DNA of 64,000 bases from Albula goreensis (Eukaryota; Chordata; Actinopteri; Albuliformes; Albulidae), in assembly GCA_022829145.1 (NCBI GenBank), contig CM040750.1, positions 1,560,501 to 1,624,500 on the forward strand. The letters run 5' to 3'. This document shows positions 37,056 through 48,869 of the stretch, piece by piece. The notes below the pieces were generated by a model. That model was not told where the DNA came from. It saw only the letters and a program-made list of their open reading frames with translations, and ran no database searches. Each line of letters opens with the position of its first letter. The stretch's first letter is position 1. A program made the translations under genes and the position numbers.

Positions 37056-37215
37056 CCCCGAGTCTCCACTAGCGTTTGATCTGCTCAGCGCAGCTTCATT
37101 TGAAGCCCTTTAAAACCGCGTCCACAGAGCCAGCGAGATGTACGAAAATCTGGTGCCCCACATTGGCCGACGGCGCCCTCAGTGCAGGCATTCATAATGC
37201 GCCTGCTCTATCAGT
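37056..37215. promoter_or_regulatory. Candidate conserved non-coding element
   Basis: A short CpG-containing block (CTCAGCGCAGC, AACCGCGTCC, GGCCGACGGCGCC, CATAATGCGCC) sits within AT-rich DNA. It is non-repetitive and unrecognised as coding. Confidence 0.25.
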
Positions 37216-40089
37216 ATCCCAGTTGTGTCATCTGAGATTACTTTACTCCACATTTACTCACACACAGTATTCCTAATTTTACATTTGCTCTGTTATTGCT
37301 TCTGAAAGAAACACCATTCACTGGCTCAGGTTGAAAGAAATGGCTTTTCATAATAATTTTACGCTATCGCACCATTGTAAAGTTGAAAAATCAAAAGTCG
37401 GACCATTGTAACTTAGGGAAAATACAGTTGTTGTGCAACCTTAAAATAGCCATAGGTTTCTATTATTTTCATTCATTTTTGTAATCACAGACAAGTGCTT
37501 TTATCATCACATAGGAAGTCATACAGCTCCAAACATGGATCTGTGTTCTGATATGGCACCATTATACCCTCCTTAATTACTGAAGGCCCACAGTGTAAAG
37601 ACTGTAATGGAGGACATGGATCACAGCTCGTACAGAACTGTTTTCTGCCGCACTTGTGTCTTTAAGTGTGTTTCTGCTAGTGAAGGGACAGAGAAAGTGA
37701 GAAACATGGGAAAACATGGAAAAAGTTTTCCACTGCCTTCATTTGCCAGGGCAAATACCACAGCTCAGGAGACAGAGCCATTTCATGGCCAGTGTATTTA
37801 TATAGCTAGCTACACCCCAGCTACACCCTAGCTACACCCTGCCTTCACCCCAAAAAGCACAAAGATAAAGCCCAATAAAAAGAGCAGATAAGGGAAGGTG
37901 TTCAGAAAAATAATGATAAAGATTTTACCTCACTGCTGGTTTTATTATTGATTAAATTATGGATTGCAGTAACACAAACAGCAGCCAATTTAAAAAAATG
38001 AGGCATATGTAATAAAATATTATTAATTATAAATCATTTGAAGATTAAAATAGCCAACTTTTGTTTATTGGTTGGTTATTTATCACTTTTGTAAAAAGGT
38101 GGCAAAAATACAGTTGTATTTGTTTTTTATTTCAACCAATACAAATTACTGGAATGGACCTATTCATAACTGTGCAATGATTGGTGATTATGACATACAT
38201 TATGCTACAATCTATGCAAAATTCTAATAGGGAAAAAATAATTGATTATATTTTACAAAAAAGCATGTCTGTGCTAGTGTGTGTATATGTGTGTGTGTGT
38301 GTGTATGTGTGTGAGAGAGAGAGAGACCCATGCACCCGCCTAGTAGGCGTAGCATCTAAGTAGCACCATCAAAATATCTACAAAACAACTGTGACATAAC
38401 TTTAGAAGTGGTTTTGGTTGGTGGTAACATATCAGGTTTACGTTGAATCAAAATAGCAATATGCCAGACATTCGCCTGACCACACCTCAACTTAAAACCA
38501 ACCCACCCAGATGGATGCAAGTCCATGGGCTATTTTCAGAGTGTTGGTGCTTAAGGGGAGGATGACAACTGCGTCTGTCTGAAACTACCAAACCAATAGG
38601 TGACAGAGCTGCCATCGCCTAAAGCCAGGGGGAGATAGCGCCCTAACTGCTGTCACACTAAACATTTCAGTTAAGGTATATTAAGCAATAGAGACCAATT
38701 TCAAAGACACATCAAAGCCTGACCTTTTAGGAAATCTACTGTGCTGGCAGAAGAAGTTTCTGAGTGGTAGTTTCAGACAATTCATCTGCAGTTTGAAATA
38801 TCAGGCGAGGGGGCCAACATGTGCTCTCTTCCCCCAGCGTGATGCTTTGCTTGGCCCCAGCTAAACTGCAGCTGGCATAGGAGACTCCATCAGCTTGATT
38901 TGTACCAGCAATACAAGATGGACAGCTGCAAGCATAAAAAAAATGTTCCAAAGGAAAAAATAAGGATTCATGGATTCATGGAAGACATTTGTGTTACTTT
39001 GAGTCAACAGTGTCCTCGGTAGCCAAAGGCATATTAATATTTTCCTGCTTAGCACCTGGAAGTTCATATTACGTATTATACACAAATATTTTGTGGCTTA
39101 AAGATGAAAGAAGTTCGATGTTGTCTAATGGTGAAAAGTTTCTAAGTTCAATTACACAGGATATTAAAGGAGGAAGAAAACGGTGCAAAAAATAGCATTT
39201 GTACTACCATCAAAAGGGTGTAATGGCAAAACATAAGACCCCTGGCTATCAGATGCAAGCCTGCCAGCTGTGACCCACGGCCCACCTATTCTGAAATCAT
39301 GGGTTTCAGTCTTATGTGCAGCTCATGGAGGCTGTGAAAAATAGATCAGGTGCTTCAGAACAGAGCGGGAGAGAGGAGGTAAAAAGCTAATCATCGCATG
39401 GCATGCTGCGTGAGGCAGAAGTACAGGCCCTGCTCTTAATTACAGTCCCAGAGCTGCAGCCGCCAGGAGGTTCTTTACAGCTACTTATGAGAGGGGTTCC
39501 TCAGGGACCAGTTCCTGTCAAGGCCCGCCACTGAGTGCCCTAGTGGGATAATGAGATGGCAGTCCGGGGTGGGACAGGCACAGGGGCCAGCAAACACCGC
39601 CAGGACCCAGAGCCGCCTCAATGAAATACTTCCATTTTATAAATGGGTATGTTCCCTATTAACAATCTTGAAGAATAAAGCTAACATACATTTTCAGGTT
39701 TTTCCATGGTTGCTTTTTTTAAGCATTTTTGAAATCTTATTACTCAAAAAATGACATCCAATTTCAAATGTGAATCTGTCATTCCTGGGAGAAAGGCTAG
39801 TTCTTCCAACTCAGAAGGCTTGCTTCAAACCACGTGTGAGTTCAAGTTCTGGACGTACTATTTTTAAGAGGTATTTCAAAATGATTTAATTATAAACCAT
39901 GTGCGGCACAGTGGCTGTGGCAGAACTGAACCCAAAAGGGTCACCAACCAGCCAAACTCTCTGAGAAACATTAATCAGACAGACTGTCTCATACCCAAAA
40001 ACAGAGCACCACACAGGAACAGCAATTAGCTCTCGTTTCCTCTAGACTTAAAATAATAATAAAAAAATGAAGCAGGAACCCTCCTGAGA
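37216..40089. other. Single-copy DNA, no gene seen
   Basis: Mostly AT-rich. It contains a three-fold 12-bp repeat of AGCTACACCC (37807-37840) and the GT/GA microsatellite listed separately. A more complex block around 39400-39640 includes TTAATTACAGTCCC and AGCCGCCAGGAGG. No gene is recognised. Confidence 0.5.
38277..38327. repeat. Compound GT/GA microsatellite
   Basis: An imperfect GT run (with TATATG interruptions) turns directly into a GA run of about seven repeats. Confidence 0.93.
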
Positions 40090-40835
40090 CCCTCACAGGA
40101 AACATGGGGAGGGGTTCCTCTACCCCTCTATCCCCAGGGCTGCTGGCCAGTCCCTTTAATCGGCTCCGTTTGATTGCTTTCATTACATCCAATTTCCTCC
40201 AGCGAGGTTTATTTCTCATTCACAGCCCACAGATGACAGTGAGGGCTCGTTTTTCCAGCGCATTGTTCCCACCGTGCTATCGTTCTGCTGAAAGCAGGGG
40301 CGTGTTCCCGCCCCTTCAAAGCCATCCTCCCCCTCCCCCACCCAAAAAAAAAAAGCACATTCAAAGTCGAAAAGCGCCCCGAGAAATTGTACACTTCCTG
40401 AGTGTGCCGTTGATCTGAGTCTCTCCAATGTCAAAGGAGCAATTCGGAGAGCTCCTACGGTAGGAGTGGGCGGGCGGGCGGGCGGGCGAGCGGGCGGGCG
40501 GTTTGCAGATCGCAACGACCCCCCAGGCGGGGCATCTGCTGAACACTCGGCAAACTCAATCACTTAATGACCGCCTCTCGCAAAAAGGCAGGGACTGTGA
40601 AATGCATACCTCGCCGTGTAATTTCCATTTTAGACAGGGATGCCGGCTGTGAGTGGGGGGGGCGGGGGCTGGTCTGTGAGGACGCCGTGAAACAAGGGGC
40701 CCATTCGCCCTGCAAGACCGTAGATCGCCTCGGGGACGCTTCACGCCATCAGATTAAATTGGACACCCAGCTCAACAGCTCTAGAGAACATCTGTCAGGC
40801 GAGCGAGGATCCAAACTAGTCGCACCCCATTTAAC
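40090..40835. promoter_or_regulatory. GC-rich candidate regulatory block
   Basis: The most CpG-rich non-repeat block in the window. It includes GGCTCCGTTTGATTGC, TTACATCCAATTTCC, a GGGC-repeat tract (listed separately), GCAGATCGCAACGACC and CGCCGTGTAATTTCC. The open frames (61-115 codons, Pro/Arg/Gly-rich) reflect GC content. It could be a small CpG island or promoter, or a conserved enhancer. No TATA box or start codon context was convincing. Confidence 0.3.
40466..40501 (+). repeat. (GGGC)n tract, canonical G-quadruplex motif
   Basis: A run of about eight GGGC-type repeats, with one interruption (GCGAGC). It has at least four G-triplets separated by single C residues, which satisfies the standard G3+N1-7 quadruplex pattern on the plus strand. 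Confidence 0.93.
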
Positions 40836-41399
40836 ACCATGAGAGACACAGACAGACACACACAGCTATCTATGCACTTCCAAAGAGTGCACTCCCAAGC
40901 CACCAGACTGCTCACCTTTCACCTTTGACCTTTCCTTTGACATCATTACACACTACATGTTAATAAATCTACGGGACGATACTTTCAAACTGTCAATGGG
41001 ACAGTAAATCTGTTATCATTATGTCTAAATACCAAAGAGGATTTGTCCAAAGACCTGTTTTGGGTTTATCTGTTGTAAGAAGAATGTGAATCCAAAATGT
41101 TTCACTATTCTTATTTATGTTTTATTCATTTCACCACTGACAATTTGTGACTTCATGTACTCAAAAGGAGGGTAACATACTCAATCTGAAATGCTGGTAC
41201 ATTGCAGAGGTACACCATACTTTTCTGTTTCCACACCACTGATAATTGATAAATATTTTAATTTGCAGCGCTTCCATTTTCAACAGGTTTCAACCTTTTA
41301 AGGTGGATTTCAAAAGGCTCCCCCTTAGCCAGCCACCCTCAGTGTCCTAAGATTACACGGCGACCTTAGTCCTGGTTTATCCGTATTTCCTTCCTCCGT
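40836..41399. other. Single-copy DNA, no gene seen
   Basis: No recognised feature beyond short ACAGAC/CACA-rich words near 40845-40865. Confidence 0.45.
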
Positions 41400-41640
41400 T
41401 TAATTTGGCACATCTCTCCAGTCAGGAGTGAGGGCAGGGGCCTGGCAGTGCTGCATATGTAAAGACAGTCGAGTTTTTAATTAAGTTCTGTGGAAGAATT
41501 AGGGTCATCTCTGTAGACCTGGAGGTGACGGGATTTCACTACACTTATTGAAAAAGTGACTTAATGATCTGCCAAACGAGTCAGAGAGGAATTGTGGAGC
41601 TTAATTAGACTTAATCCCTCTTATTTGTAGACTTAATATA
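41400..41640. promoter_or_regulatory. Candidate conserved non-coding element
   Basis: Homeodomain-type words cluster here: TTTTTAATTAAGTTC, GACTTAATGATC, GCTTAATTAGACTTAATCCC (the latter contains a TAATCC OTX/bicoid-type site). They sit in otherwise complex sequence (GAAGAATTAGGGTCATC). Typical enhancer texture; conservation untested. Confidence 0.35.
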
Positions 41641-42203
41641 GCACAAAACCACAGACAGAGACCAGATGTATTTTCCAGATCGCCAAACTGGAATAATGCA
41701 TGTAAAAAAAGGAACCACATCAGTGGGTATAAGGCAAACGCCGTCTTTGTACCTGTGGTGACATCACAGGGTTTGTGGCATTGGCATTTACACAGTCTGA
41801 AAGCAATGCAGGAAATGTGATAATGCATTTGTAAACAGCATAGGTCTATGTCTAATTATCTTAGATATTAGCTCATCTGTGACACATTGGTGCAGGCGCT
41901 CCATATTTCCTTCATTTCTATTTCAAGGCCCATTGCAGATAAGGACACTTAATCAGATTATTTGTATATCAAGTCAATGACTGACTGAACTGTGTTTTTA
42001 TCTGAGATTAATTGCTGCATAAGCTTATCTCCACAATGTAAATGAGTTAAACGGCCCAACAGCTTGGGGTTCTGTGTTGAAAAACCCATGATTTAGTTAC
42101 CTGTTGGAGGAAGCTTAATGAAGCCCATGAATCACAGGACTCTGTAGAACAAATGCATCACAACCACAGGTCATGTGTCCATCACCTCAAAACAGCTTAT
42201 GAA
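41641..42203. other. Single-copy DNA, no gene seen
   Basis: AT-rich; nothing recognised. Confidence 0.45.
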
Positions 42204-42621
42204 ATAATGCAGTCACTACGGTAATCTGCACAGGACTCAGGACCTGCAGAATTGTGGAAAGTCATAATGCAGTCACTACGGTAATCTGCACATGGCTCAG
42301 GACCTGCAGCATTGTGGAAAGTCATAATGCAGTCACTACGGTAATCTGCACAGGTCTCAGGACCTGCAGCATTGTGGAAAGTCATAATGCAGTCACTACG
42401 GTAATCTGCACAGGTCTCAGGACCTGCAGCATTGTGGAAAGTCATAATGCAGTCACTACGGTAATCTGCACAGGACTCAGGACCTGCAGCATTGTGGAAA
42501 GTCATAATGCAGTCACTACGGTAATCTGCACAGGACTCAGGACCTGCAGCATTGTGGAAAGTCATAATGCAGTCACTACGGTAATCTGCACATGGCTCAG
42601 GACCTGCAGCATTGTGGAAAG
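42204..42621. repeat. Minisatellite, 60-bp unit, seven copies in perfect register
   Basis: The unit begins ATAATGCAGTCACTACGGTA, continues ATCTGCACAGG and ends CAGCATTGTGGAAAGTC. Copies differ almost only in the CAGGACTC / CAGGTCTC / CATGGCTC segment. There are no indels. This suggests recent expansion. The 122- and 131-codon frames on opposite strands are by-products of the 60-bp period. Confidence 0.97.
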
Positions 42622-44617
42622 TTGTGACTCTGCCTTCCGCTGGCAGTAAATGCCTGTTTGAAATCAGTCACTGGATATTTGATCTTGGTAACAAAGTGTC
42701 ACACACTGGCAGGATAAAAAGTCACGGCTGCTCACACAGGCACACACACAGTCTCTCCCCTTCCACTTTCCCCTCAGACGACAAACACCACTGAAATGCT
42801 GGCAACACATGGCATTAAAACGCTGTATGGCCTTAAACATAAAAAGAACTGAGAAAGAACGAGAGGGAGAGAGCACCCTACAGTATCTTGATATATGTCT
42901 TGGCTGGCAGGTACTTTGTGGTTTTTTGATTAAAATGACTTGATATCAATAAAAGTGACAGAGATTAATAGCCCTGATGGGGACAGATATATATCCACAC
43001 TGATTTAAAATTCACAGAATGCAGATTGCATCGCATCGAGGTGACATCACAGCGCTGCTGACAAAGTCCCCAACGGCAGGACAAGGGTGGGGGGGTTATA
43101 AGCCCAACGCTGTGCTCCTTTCCTCGTTGAGAGCTTGACTTACAGCCTGCTGAACATGCTTTGCGTTTGTTTATACTCACTGTCATACTGCATTTGCAGA
43201 CACCTCTTAAGAAAACATGCCTTTACAAAAACAAACAGCAAGAGAGTGGTGAAAAAACATTCAGAAAATTTATTTATTCATATGGGAGCCCAATGTGTGG
43301 TTTCACAATGGCCAAAAGGACCTGCAGTTTTTAACTGTCACTGAGCAGGAAATAGCTTTGAAGCCATTGCAGACTCTTACAATTGCACAAGTTTGTTGTA
43401 TTTTTACATTCTATGACACAAACAAATAATCCAAGCTCCCTGGACATTAAGGTACACATATTTTGAAAGTTGTGACCTGGTGACCTTTCGTAAAATATAC
43501 AGAAGTTCAAGTATTTGGAGGCATCAAGTAATTATTTTAAATTGACTTTTTCAAGTAATTCATCATTTTTAACACCCATGTTGGCATTGGATCATAATCG
43601 CGCAGCCACTCCACAGATTCTGTGAGTTCCTAAAACAATAGCCTAAAAATCTGAAAACTTGCACAGTAACTGCACAGCACCAATCCCTGTGTATATGCAG
43701 AACATTTCCAAGTTCTTACACATAGCCTGTCAAATTAGCTAGGTCCTATCAGCAAAAACTGAGAGGCAGGTTAGGGATAGCATAATAGCATTTGCAAGTT
43801 ACCAGCAGCCTTCTCATGCCCAGGGTCCTCCAGCCAGGAGGGGAGATTGGCAGGCAAATGTGGGTAAAATGGGAGCTGTGCATTGGGGATAAGTGCCTGG
43901 CGTGTGCTAAGAACTCAACATCAAATCTCAAGCAGAGCCTTGGGGCGCCGCTCCACTAAGCTTGCGGCAAGAACCCCCCAAGCCTGACCACTGCTGCAGA
44001 GACGAAAGATGACAGTCCTTTTGCACTGAAACAGAGGGAGCGAGATTTAAACTGTCCAGCCACGGCTTTTACTGCCAAACAAAGCAGCGTGTGGCTCCCT
44101 GAGTGCATGAGAAGGTGTTACCTGTCCCAACAGCGGGACATCCAGATTATGGACAAAACCCACATGATGCACAACAGTGTCTGAACAGTGAAAAACCATT
44201 TGGGGCCTATCTGGATAAAGGTCTTTTAGAAGTGGAAACAACTGAGAAAAACGTGTTATGCTAATAGTACTAGTAATGCTAATAGCTTAAATAATAACAA
44301 ACAGCTTAAAATGTCCAATATGAAACCTTAAAGGGGATGCAAGGATACTTTATATTCTTTCATGTAGTTTCATGCATTATCCTGCTGTACTACCAAAAAT
44401 ATGAATTTTAATGTTCTCTTGAATGACTAAGAAAATGTCAGACTGAAACAAAAAAATGTAAGCCCCCTTAACAAAAGAAATGAAATAATTGCATGTAGTT
44501 AGTTCAGCTTCTGCATGTGTTTCTTATAGTAATCTTCTATAAAGCATGGTTAATTTCAACAACAACATCAATAAAAATGCAACTCATTAAACTCACATCA
44601 GTTTGTCCAAAAATACA

Positions 44618-44620
<3 letters not shown>
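42622..44620. other. Single-copy DNA, no gene seen
   Basis: AT-rich with short CA-rich words near 42735. No supported coding region; frames of 60-73 codons appear random. Confidence 0.5.

Positions 44621-44687
<67 letters not shown>
44621..44687. repeat. Pure TG microsatellite, ~33 repeats
   Basis: An uninterrupted TG run of 67 bp. Purity and length predict high length polymorphism and Z-DNA potential. Confidence 0.98.
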
Positions 44688-44689
<2 letters not shown>

Positions 44690-45629
44690 ATTGCCCGTGT
44701 CTGTATGTGGTGCGTGTTTTTCTCAGTAAATTTCCAAGTAAATACCATGTTCTTTTGTAAATTAATCCATGAGTCTACAGCAACATTCTGGGTAAAAATA
44801 TAAGCAAATATCCCTCCCCTCCTTCAGAAAACAAACAGAGAGATTGCAAAGCTGAAAGTACAGTAAACAGGGCACAACCACAGGAGAATAGCTGCTCGAC
44901 TGTTGCGACATATTCATCTTTGTATTCCCAGGACTGGCAGATCAATGACAATGACTTTTCCATGAGGGTCCCACTGGGTACACACACAAAACCAGCATGC
45001 CTGGGCAAAAGGCCGAGCTCTGCAGTCACCAGCCCTCAGATTACACAGTCCTGTGTCCAACTACAGCCACGTGCTGGGAGGTCTCTGACCTCTACCCTCT
45101 GGTGTATCAAACGCACAATATTGGACCTACCCATGCTATCTCGTCTCGGAGAGAGACACACGAATGCTCCGACCACATGGTTGTTAGAAGTACATGAGAT
45201 TGTAATTGCACCTGGCATTCAAACACTCAGGATGCTCCACTCAAAGAGAGCCCAGAGGGTCATTCCATATGAAGTCAGTCCCACCAATATCACCACTCAT
45301 TTCCTATCACACACTCGTCAGCTTCCTCAAATTAGTCAGCTTTCAACACCTGTTCGTCTGGCGCTCAGATCCAGCATTCAAAACTCAAACTGTTCTTCCC
45401 CCCTAGGGCCACTGTGTGTCAAAATTTTTATTGGCAGAACAAGTCCACTGCAAAGGTGTCCAGGTTGCTTGACATATCAATGTCCGGAAGGAGAACACTT
45501 TTAATAAAACATGCCTTAGCTGTAATAATGACTGTGAAATTATTCCACATTCATTTGTTATATGATGCTTTTCTTCTGGGTCAGAACAATGGTAACGCTA
45601 TGGATTTCACACTTCACACTCTCACTGCA
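44688..45629. other. Single-copy DNA with a long unrecognised frame
   Basis: A 194-codon plus-strand frame (44920-45504) is the longest outside the tandem repeats. Its protein has no recognised domain. Other frames overlap it on both strands, so coding status is unsupported. It may be part of an old transposon insertion that includes the LINE-like segment downstream. Confidence 0.3.
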
Positions 45630-45872
45630 CAAACCCTTCGACCCCTTTCTTTAAATACTGCAACTGGGAAAAATACACTGAAAGATAAAACACCAGTGAA
45701 GCCAGTTAGTCTCAAATTAAAACCATTTGATTACAGATCTTTCTTTTTCATAACTATCATCACAAGTTCACAGTTATGGAATACTCTTAGTGTAGCTAAC
45801 AGAAATACTATTCACCCACTGCCATCCCTCACTTTAATAAATATCCTAAAAAAGTACCCCAGCACTGAGTGA
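45630..45872 (+). mobile_element. Possible LINE reverse-transcriptase C-terminal remnant
   Basis: The frame ending at 45872 contains DYRSFFF (from about 45729), then SSQLWNTLSVANRNT (from about 45764), then PSLTLINILKKY before its stop. This order resembles the ending of many CR1/L2/Rex-type LINE polyproteins: a D/RSF motif, a P-LWNSLP motif, then a sequence ending in FK-LK. The match is partial (SQLWN for P-LWN) and no upstream reverse-transcriptase motif is visible. It would be an old, 5'-truncated copy. Confidence 0.3.
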
Positions 45873-46396
45873 ATCATTCTTGATGATATGCTTTTATTCT
45901 TTCAACAATTGAGACTTCAGGTGAATTTATCGCATGATTTTGGAAGACTGCAGCACTAGCATTTCAATTAGGAACATGAGATCAGAACACCATTACACTA
46001 GTTGGACACAAAGCAAGTCTGTCTCACAAAGCATATACCCGATGCTCTTGTTTAACTATCTAACCATGTTTGAGATCAGAATTTTGGTTCATTCATTACC
46101 TTCCTTTTTAAAGTACTTTAAAGCCTGTTGTGACTACTTGTGCTTTCCATTTTACTGTTGTGTTCCACTGTTTTTGAATGGTGCATGTATCACACTGTCC
46201 TGCTAACTGTTCTCTTGGACAGCAATATAACCTACGAGAGTCCTGGAGCAAAACCGAGCACCACATTTTAATCTTGGTTACAGTCCCAGCTCCGAAAGGG
46301 AGAAGGCATTATGTAACCCAGATGCTTTAGTGATGACTAATTAATGAAAGTTTTCTGAAATGACCCACACATAAATCCCTCAGGACTCTTAGACAT
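45873..46396. other. Single-copy DNA, no gene seen
   Basis: A 90-codon frame (45934-46206) rich in Phe/Leu/Cys has no recognised domain. Confidence 0.45.
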
Positions 46397-47853
46397 GTAC
46401 CTGAACCGTGCCTCTCACAGTTAAACGCACTCCTTAGAGGTGTACCTGAACCGTGCCTCTCACAGTTAAACGCACCCCTTAGAGGTGTACCTGAACCGTG
46501 CCTCTCACAGTTAAACGCACCCCTTAGAGGTGTACCTGAACCATGCCTCTCACAGTTAAACGCACCCCTTAAAGGTGTACCTGAACCATGCCCCTCACAG
46601 TTAAACGCACCCCTTAGAGGTGTACCTGAACCGTGCCTCTCACAGTTAAACGCGCCCCTTAGAGGTGTACCTGAACTGTGCCTCTCACAGTTAAACGCAC
46701 CCCTTAGAGGTGTACCTGAACCGTGCCTCTCACAGTTAAACGCACCCCTTAGAGGTGTACCTGAACTGTGCCTCTCACAGTTAAACGCACCCCTTAAAGG
46801 TGTACCTGAACCATGCCTCTCACAGTTAAACGCACCCCTTAGAGGTGTACCTGAACCATGCCTCTCACAGTTAAACGCACCCCTTAGAGGTGTACCTGAA
46901 CCATGCCTCTCACAGTTAAACGCACCCCTTAAAGGTGTACCTGAACCATGCCCCTCACAGTTAAACGCACCCCTTAGAGGTGTACCTGAACCGTGCCTCT
47001 CACAGTTAAACCCCCCTTAGAGGTGTACCTGAACTGTGCCTCTCACAGTTAAACGCCCCCTTAGAGGTGTACCTGAACTGTGCCTCTCACAGTTAAACGC
47101 ACCCCTTAGAGGTGTACCTGAACCGTGCCTCTCACAGTTAAACGCACCCCTTAGAGGTGTACCTGAACAGCCTCTCAAGTTAAACGCACCCCTTACCTTA
47201 GAGGTGTACCTGAACCATGCTTCTCACAGTTAAACGCACCCCTTAGAGGTGTACCTGAACCGTGCCTCTCACAGTTAAACGCACCCCTTACAGGTGTACC
47301 TGAACCGTGCCTCTCACAGTTAAACGCACCCCTTAGAGGTGTACCTGAACCGTGCCTCTCACAGTTAAACGCACCCCTTAGAGGTGTACCTGAACCGTGC
47401 CTCTCACAGTTAAACGCACCCCTTAAAGGTGTACCTGAACCGTGCCTCTCACAGTTAAACGCACCCCTTAGAGGTGTACCTGAACCGTGCCTCTTACAGT
47501 TAAACGCACCCCTTAGAGGTGTACCTGAACCGTGCCTCTCACAGTTAAACGCACCCCTTAGAGGTGTACCTGAACCATGCCTCTCACAGTTAAACACACC
47601 CCTTAGAGGTGTACCTGAACCATGCCTCTCACAGTTAAACGCACCCCTTAGAGGTGTACCTGAACCGTGCCTCTCACAGTTAAACGCACCCCTTAGAGGT
47701 GTACCTGAACCATGCCTCTCACAGTTAAACGCGCCCCTTAGAGGTGTACCTGAACCGTGCCTCTCACAGTTAAACGCACCCCTTAGAGGTGTACCTGAAC
47801 CATGCCTCTCACAGTTAAACGCACCCCTTAGAGGTGTACCTTCTCACAGTTAA
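46397..47853. repeat. Minisatellite, 45-bp unit, ~32 copies
   Basis: The unit reads ACCTGAACCGTGCCTCTCAC, then AGTTAAACGCACCCCTTAGAGGTGT. The main variable site is ACCGTGC / ACCATGC / ACTGTGC, exactly a CpG and its two deamination products. Other variants are CGCGCCCC for CGCACCCC and TTAAAGG for TTAGAGG. A short irregular patch with deletions lies near 47010-47205. Each unit contains CAGTTA, the complement of a MYB-type TAACTG site. The 134-codon minus-strand frame is due to the period being a multiple of three. Confidence 0.97.
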
Positions 47854-48869
47854 TGATATCTCTGCACATTGTTGAGATATCTTCTTCCCATGCCAGGTTT
47901 TCATGATGATTTCAAAACTGATGTAGCACTTTAAATAAATCAACATTGATCATCACAGAGTTTAAAACATTTATTGTTAATCATCTAGTTAAAACATTTT
48001 TTGTTAATTATCTGAACTGCTTTTTGTTAATTTATGTCTGTACTCGTGTCGCACAACTTTCCTACACAGTATGAAAAACTCCAGCCGCAGTTAAAAGGAA
48101 TAGTAATATATAATAACATTTTGAAAATTAAGCCTTTCTGTCTACTAAGACAATGCCACTGAAAGACCTTCACATACCCCTGCTTTAACCTGCTGAGAAT
48201 TCAGAGGGTTATGGTTCTACAGTCTACGCTGCCAACCATCTCTTCCACTGGTAGAGTACTTTAGCTCCAGGTATACCGATCCGCACGTGTGGCAATTTGC
48301 AAATAACAATGGGGTCTACACTGAATAACATGCAGGAGAGGAACAAGGGGAGAATAAAGCAATTTCCTGTTCCCTATTTCCTCCACATTGACAAGGTAGT
48401 GGGGGTATATTGTTTTTTCTTGGATTGTTATTTACATGGGAATTGTAAAGAAAATTACAGAGGGCAGAAAATCTGTGTTTGAAGGAATCATGGAGCACCA
48501 TAATTCATACAGGGCCACATAAGAAGATCTGACACAAGCTTTCATAACGGCCACACTTCCTTTAACTTCCCCTGTCAATTGTTCAAGATTCATTTCCAGC
48601 ATAGGCCCAGAACATCAGGAGCTACTTACCATTGGAAATACTGGCTTATGCAAAAAACAGGAATAAACAGTGCCCCCACCCCACACATAGGAAATAAATA
48701 AAAGCAAAACGCAAATGTATGCACCACTCCTTTAATATGGCCATAAATCAGCAGATATTATCAAAGCTGTGCTGATGCCACACCACAGTTTTATCTACAG
48801 CCCATGAAGTCAATTATTTTCTTCAAATTTGCTCCAGTCTTTAAAATCACCACAGCTCAGCTTTTATGG
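47854..48869. other. Single-copy DNA, no gene seen
   Basis: AT-rich, with AAACATTTATTGTTAATCATC and a similar AAACATTTTTTGTTAATTATC in near-tandem at 47967-48012. No gene recognised. Confidence 0.5.

Noticed and set aside
39901-40010. GCGGCACAGTGGC, recalling a fish SINE head
   Set aside because: Only the first dozen bases fit. No B box or tail follows at the expected spacing.
40209-40563. Pro/Arg-rich frames around the GGGC tract
   Set aside because: The amino-acid composition simply reflects the GGGC repeat and GC content.
44920-45504. 194-codon frame outside repeats as a candidate gene
   Set aside because: No recognised domain, no promoter or splice context, and competing frames on both strands. 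It may be transposon-derived.
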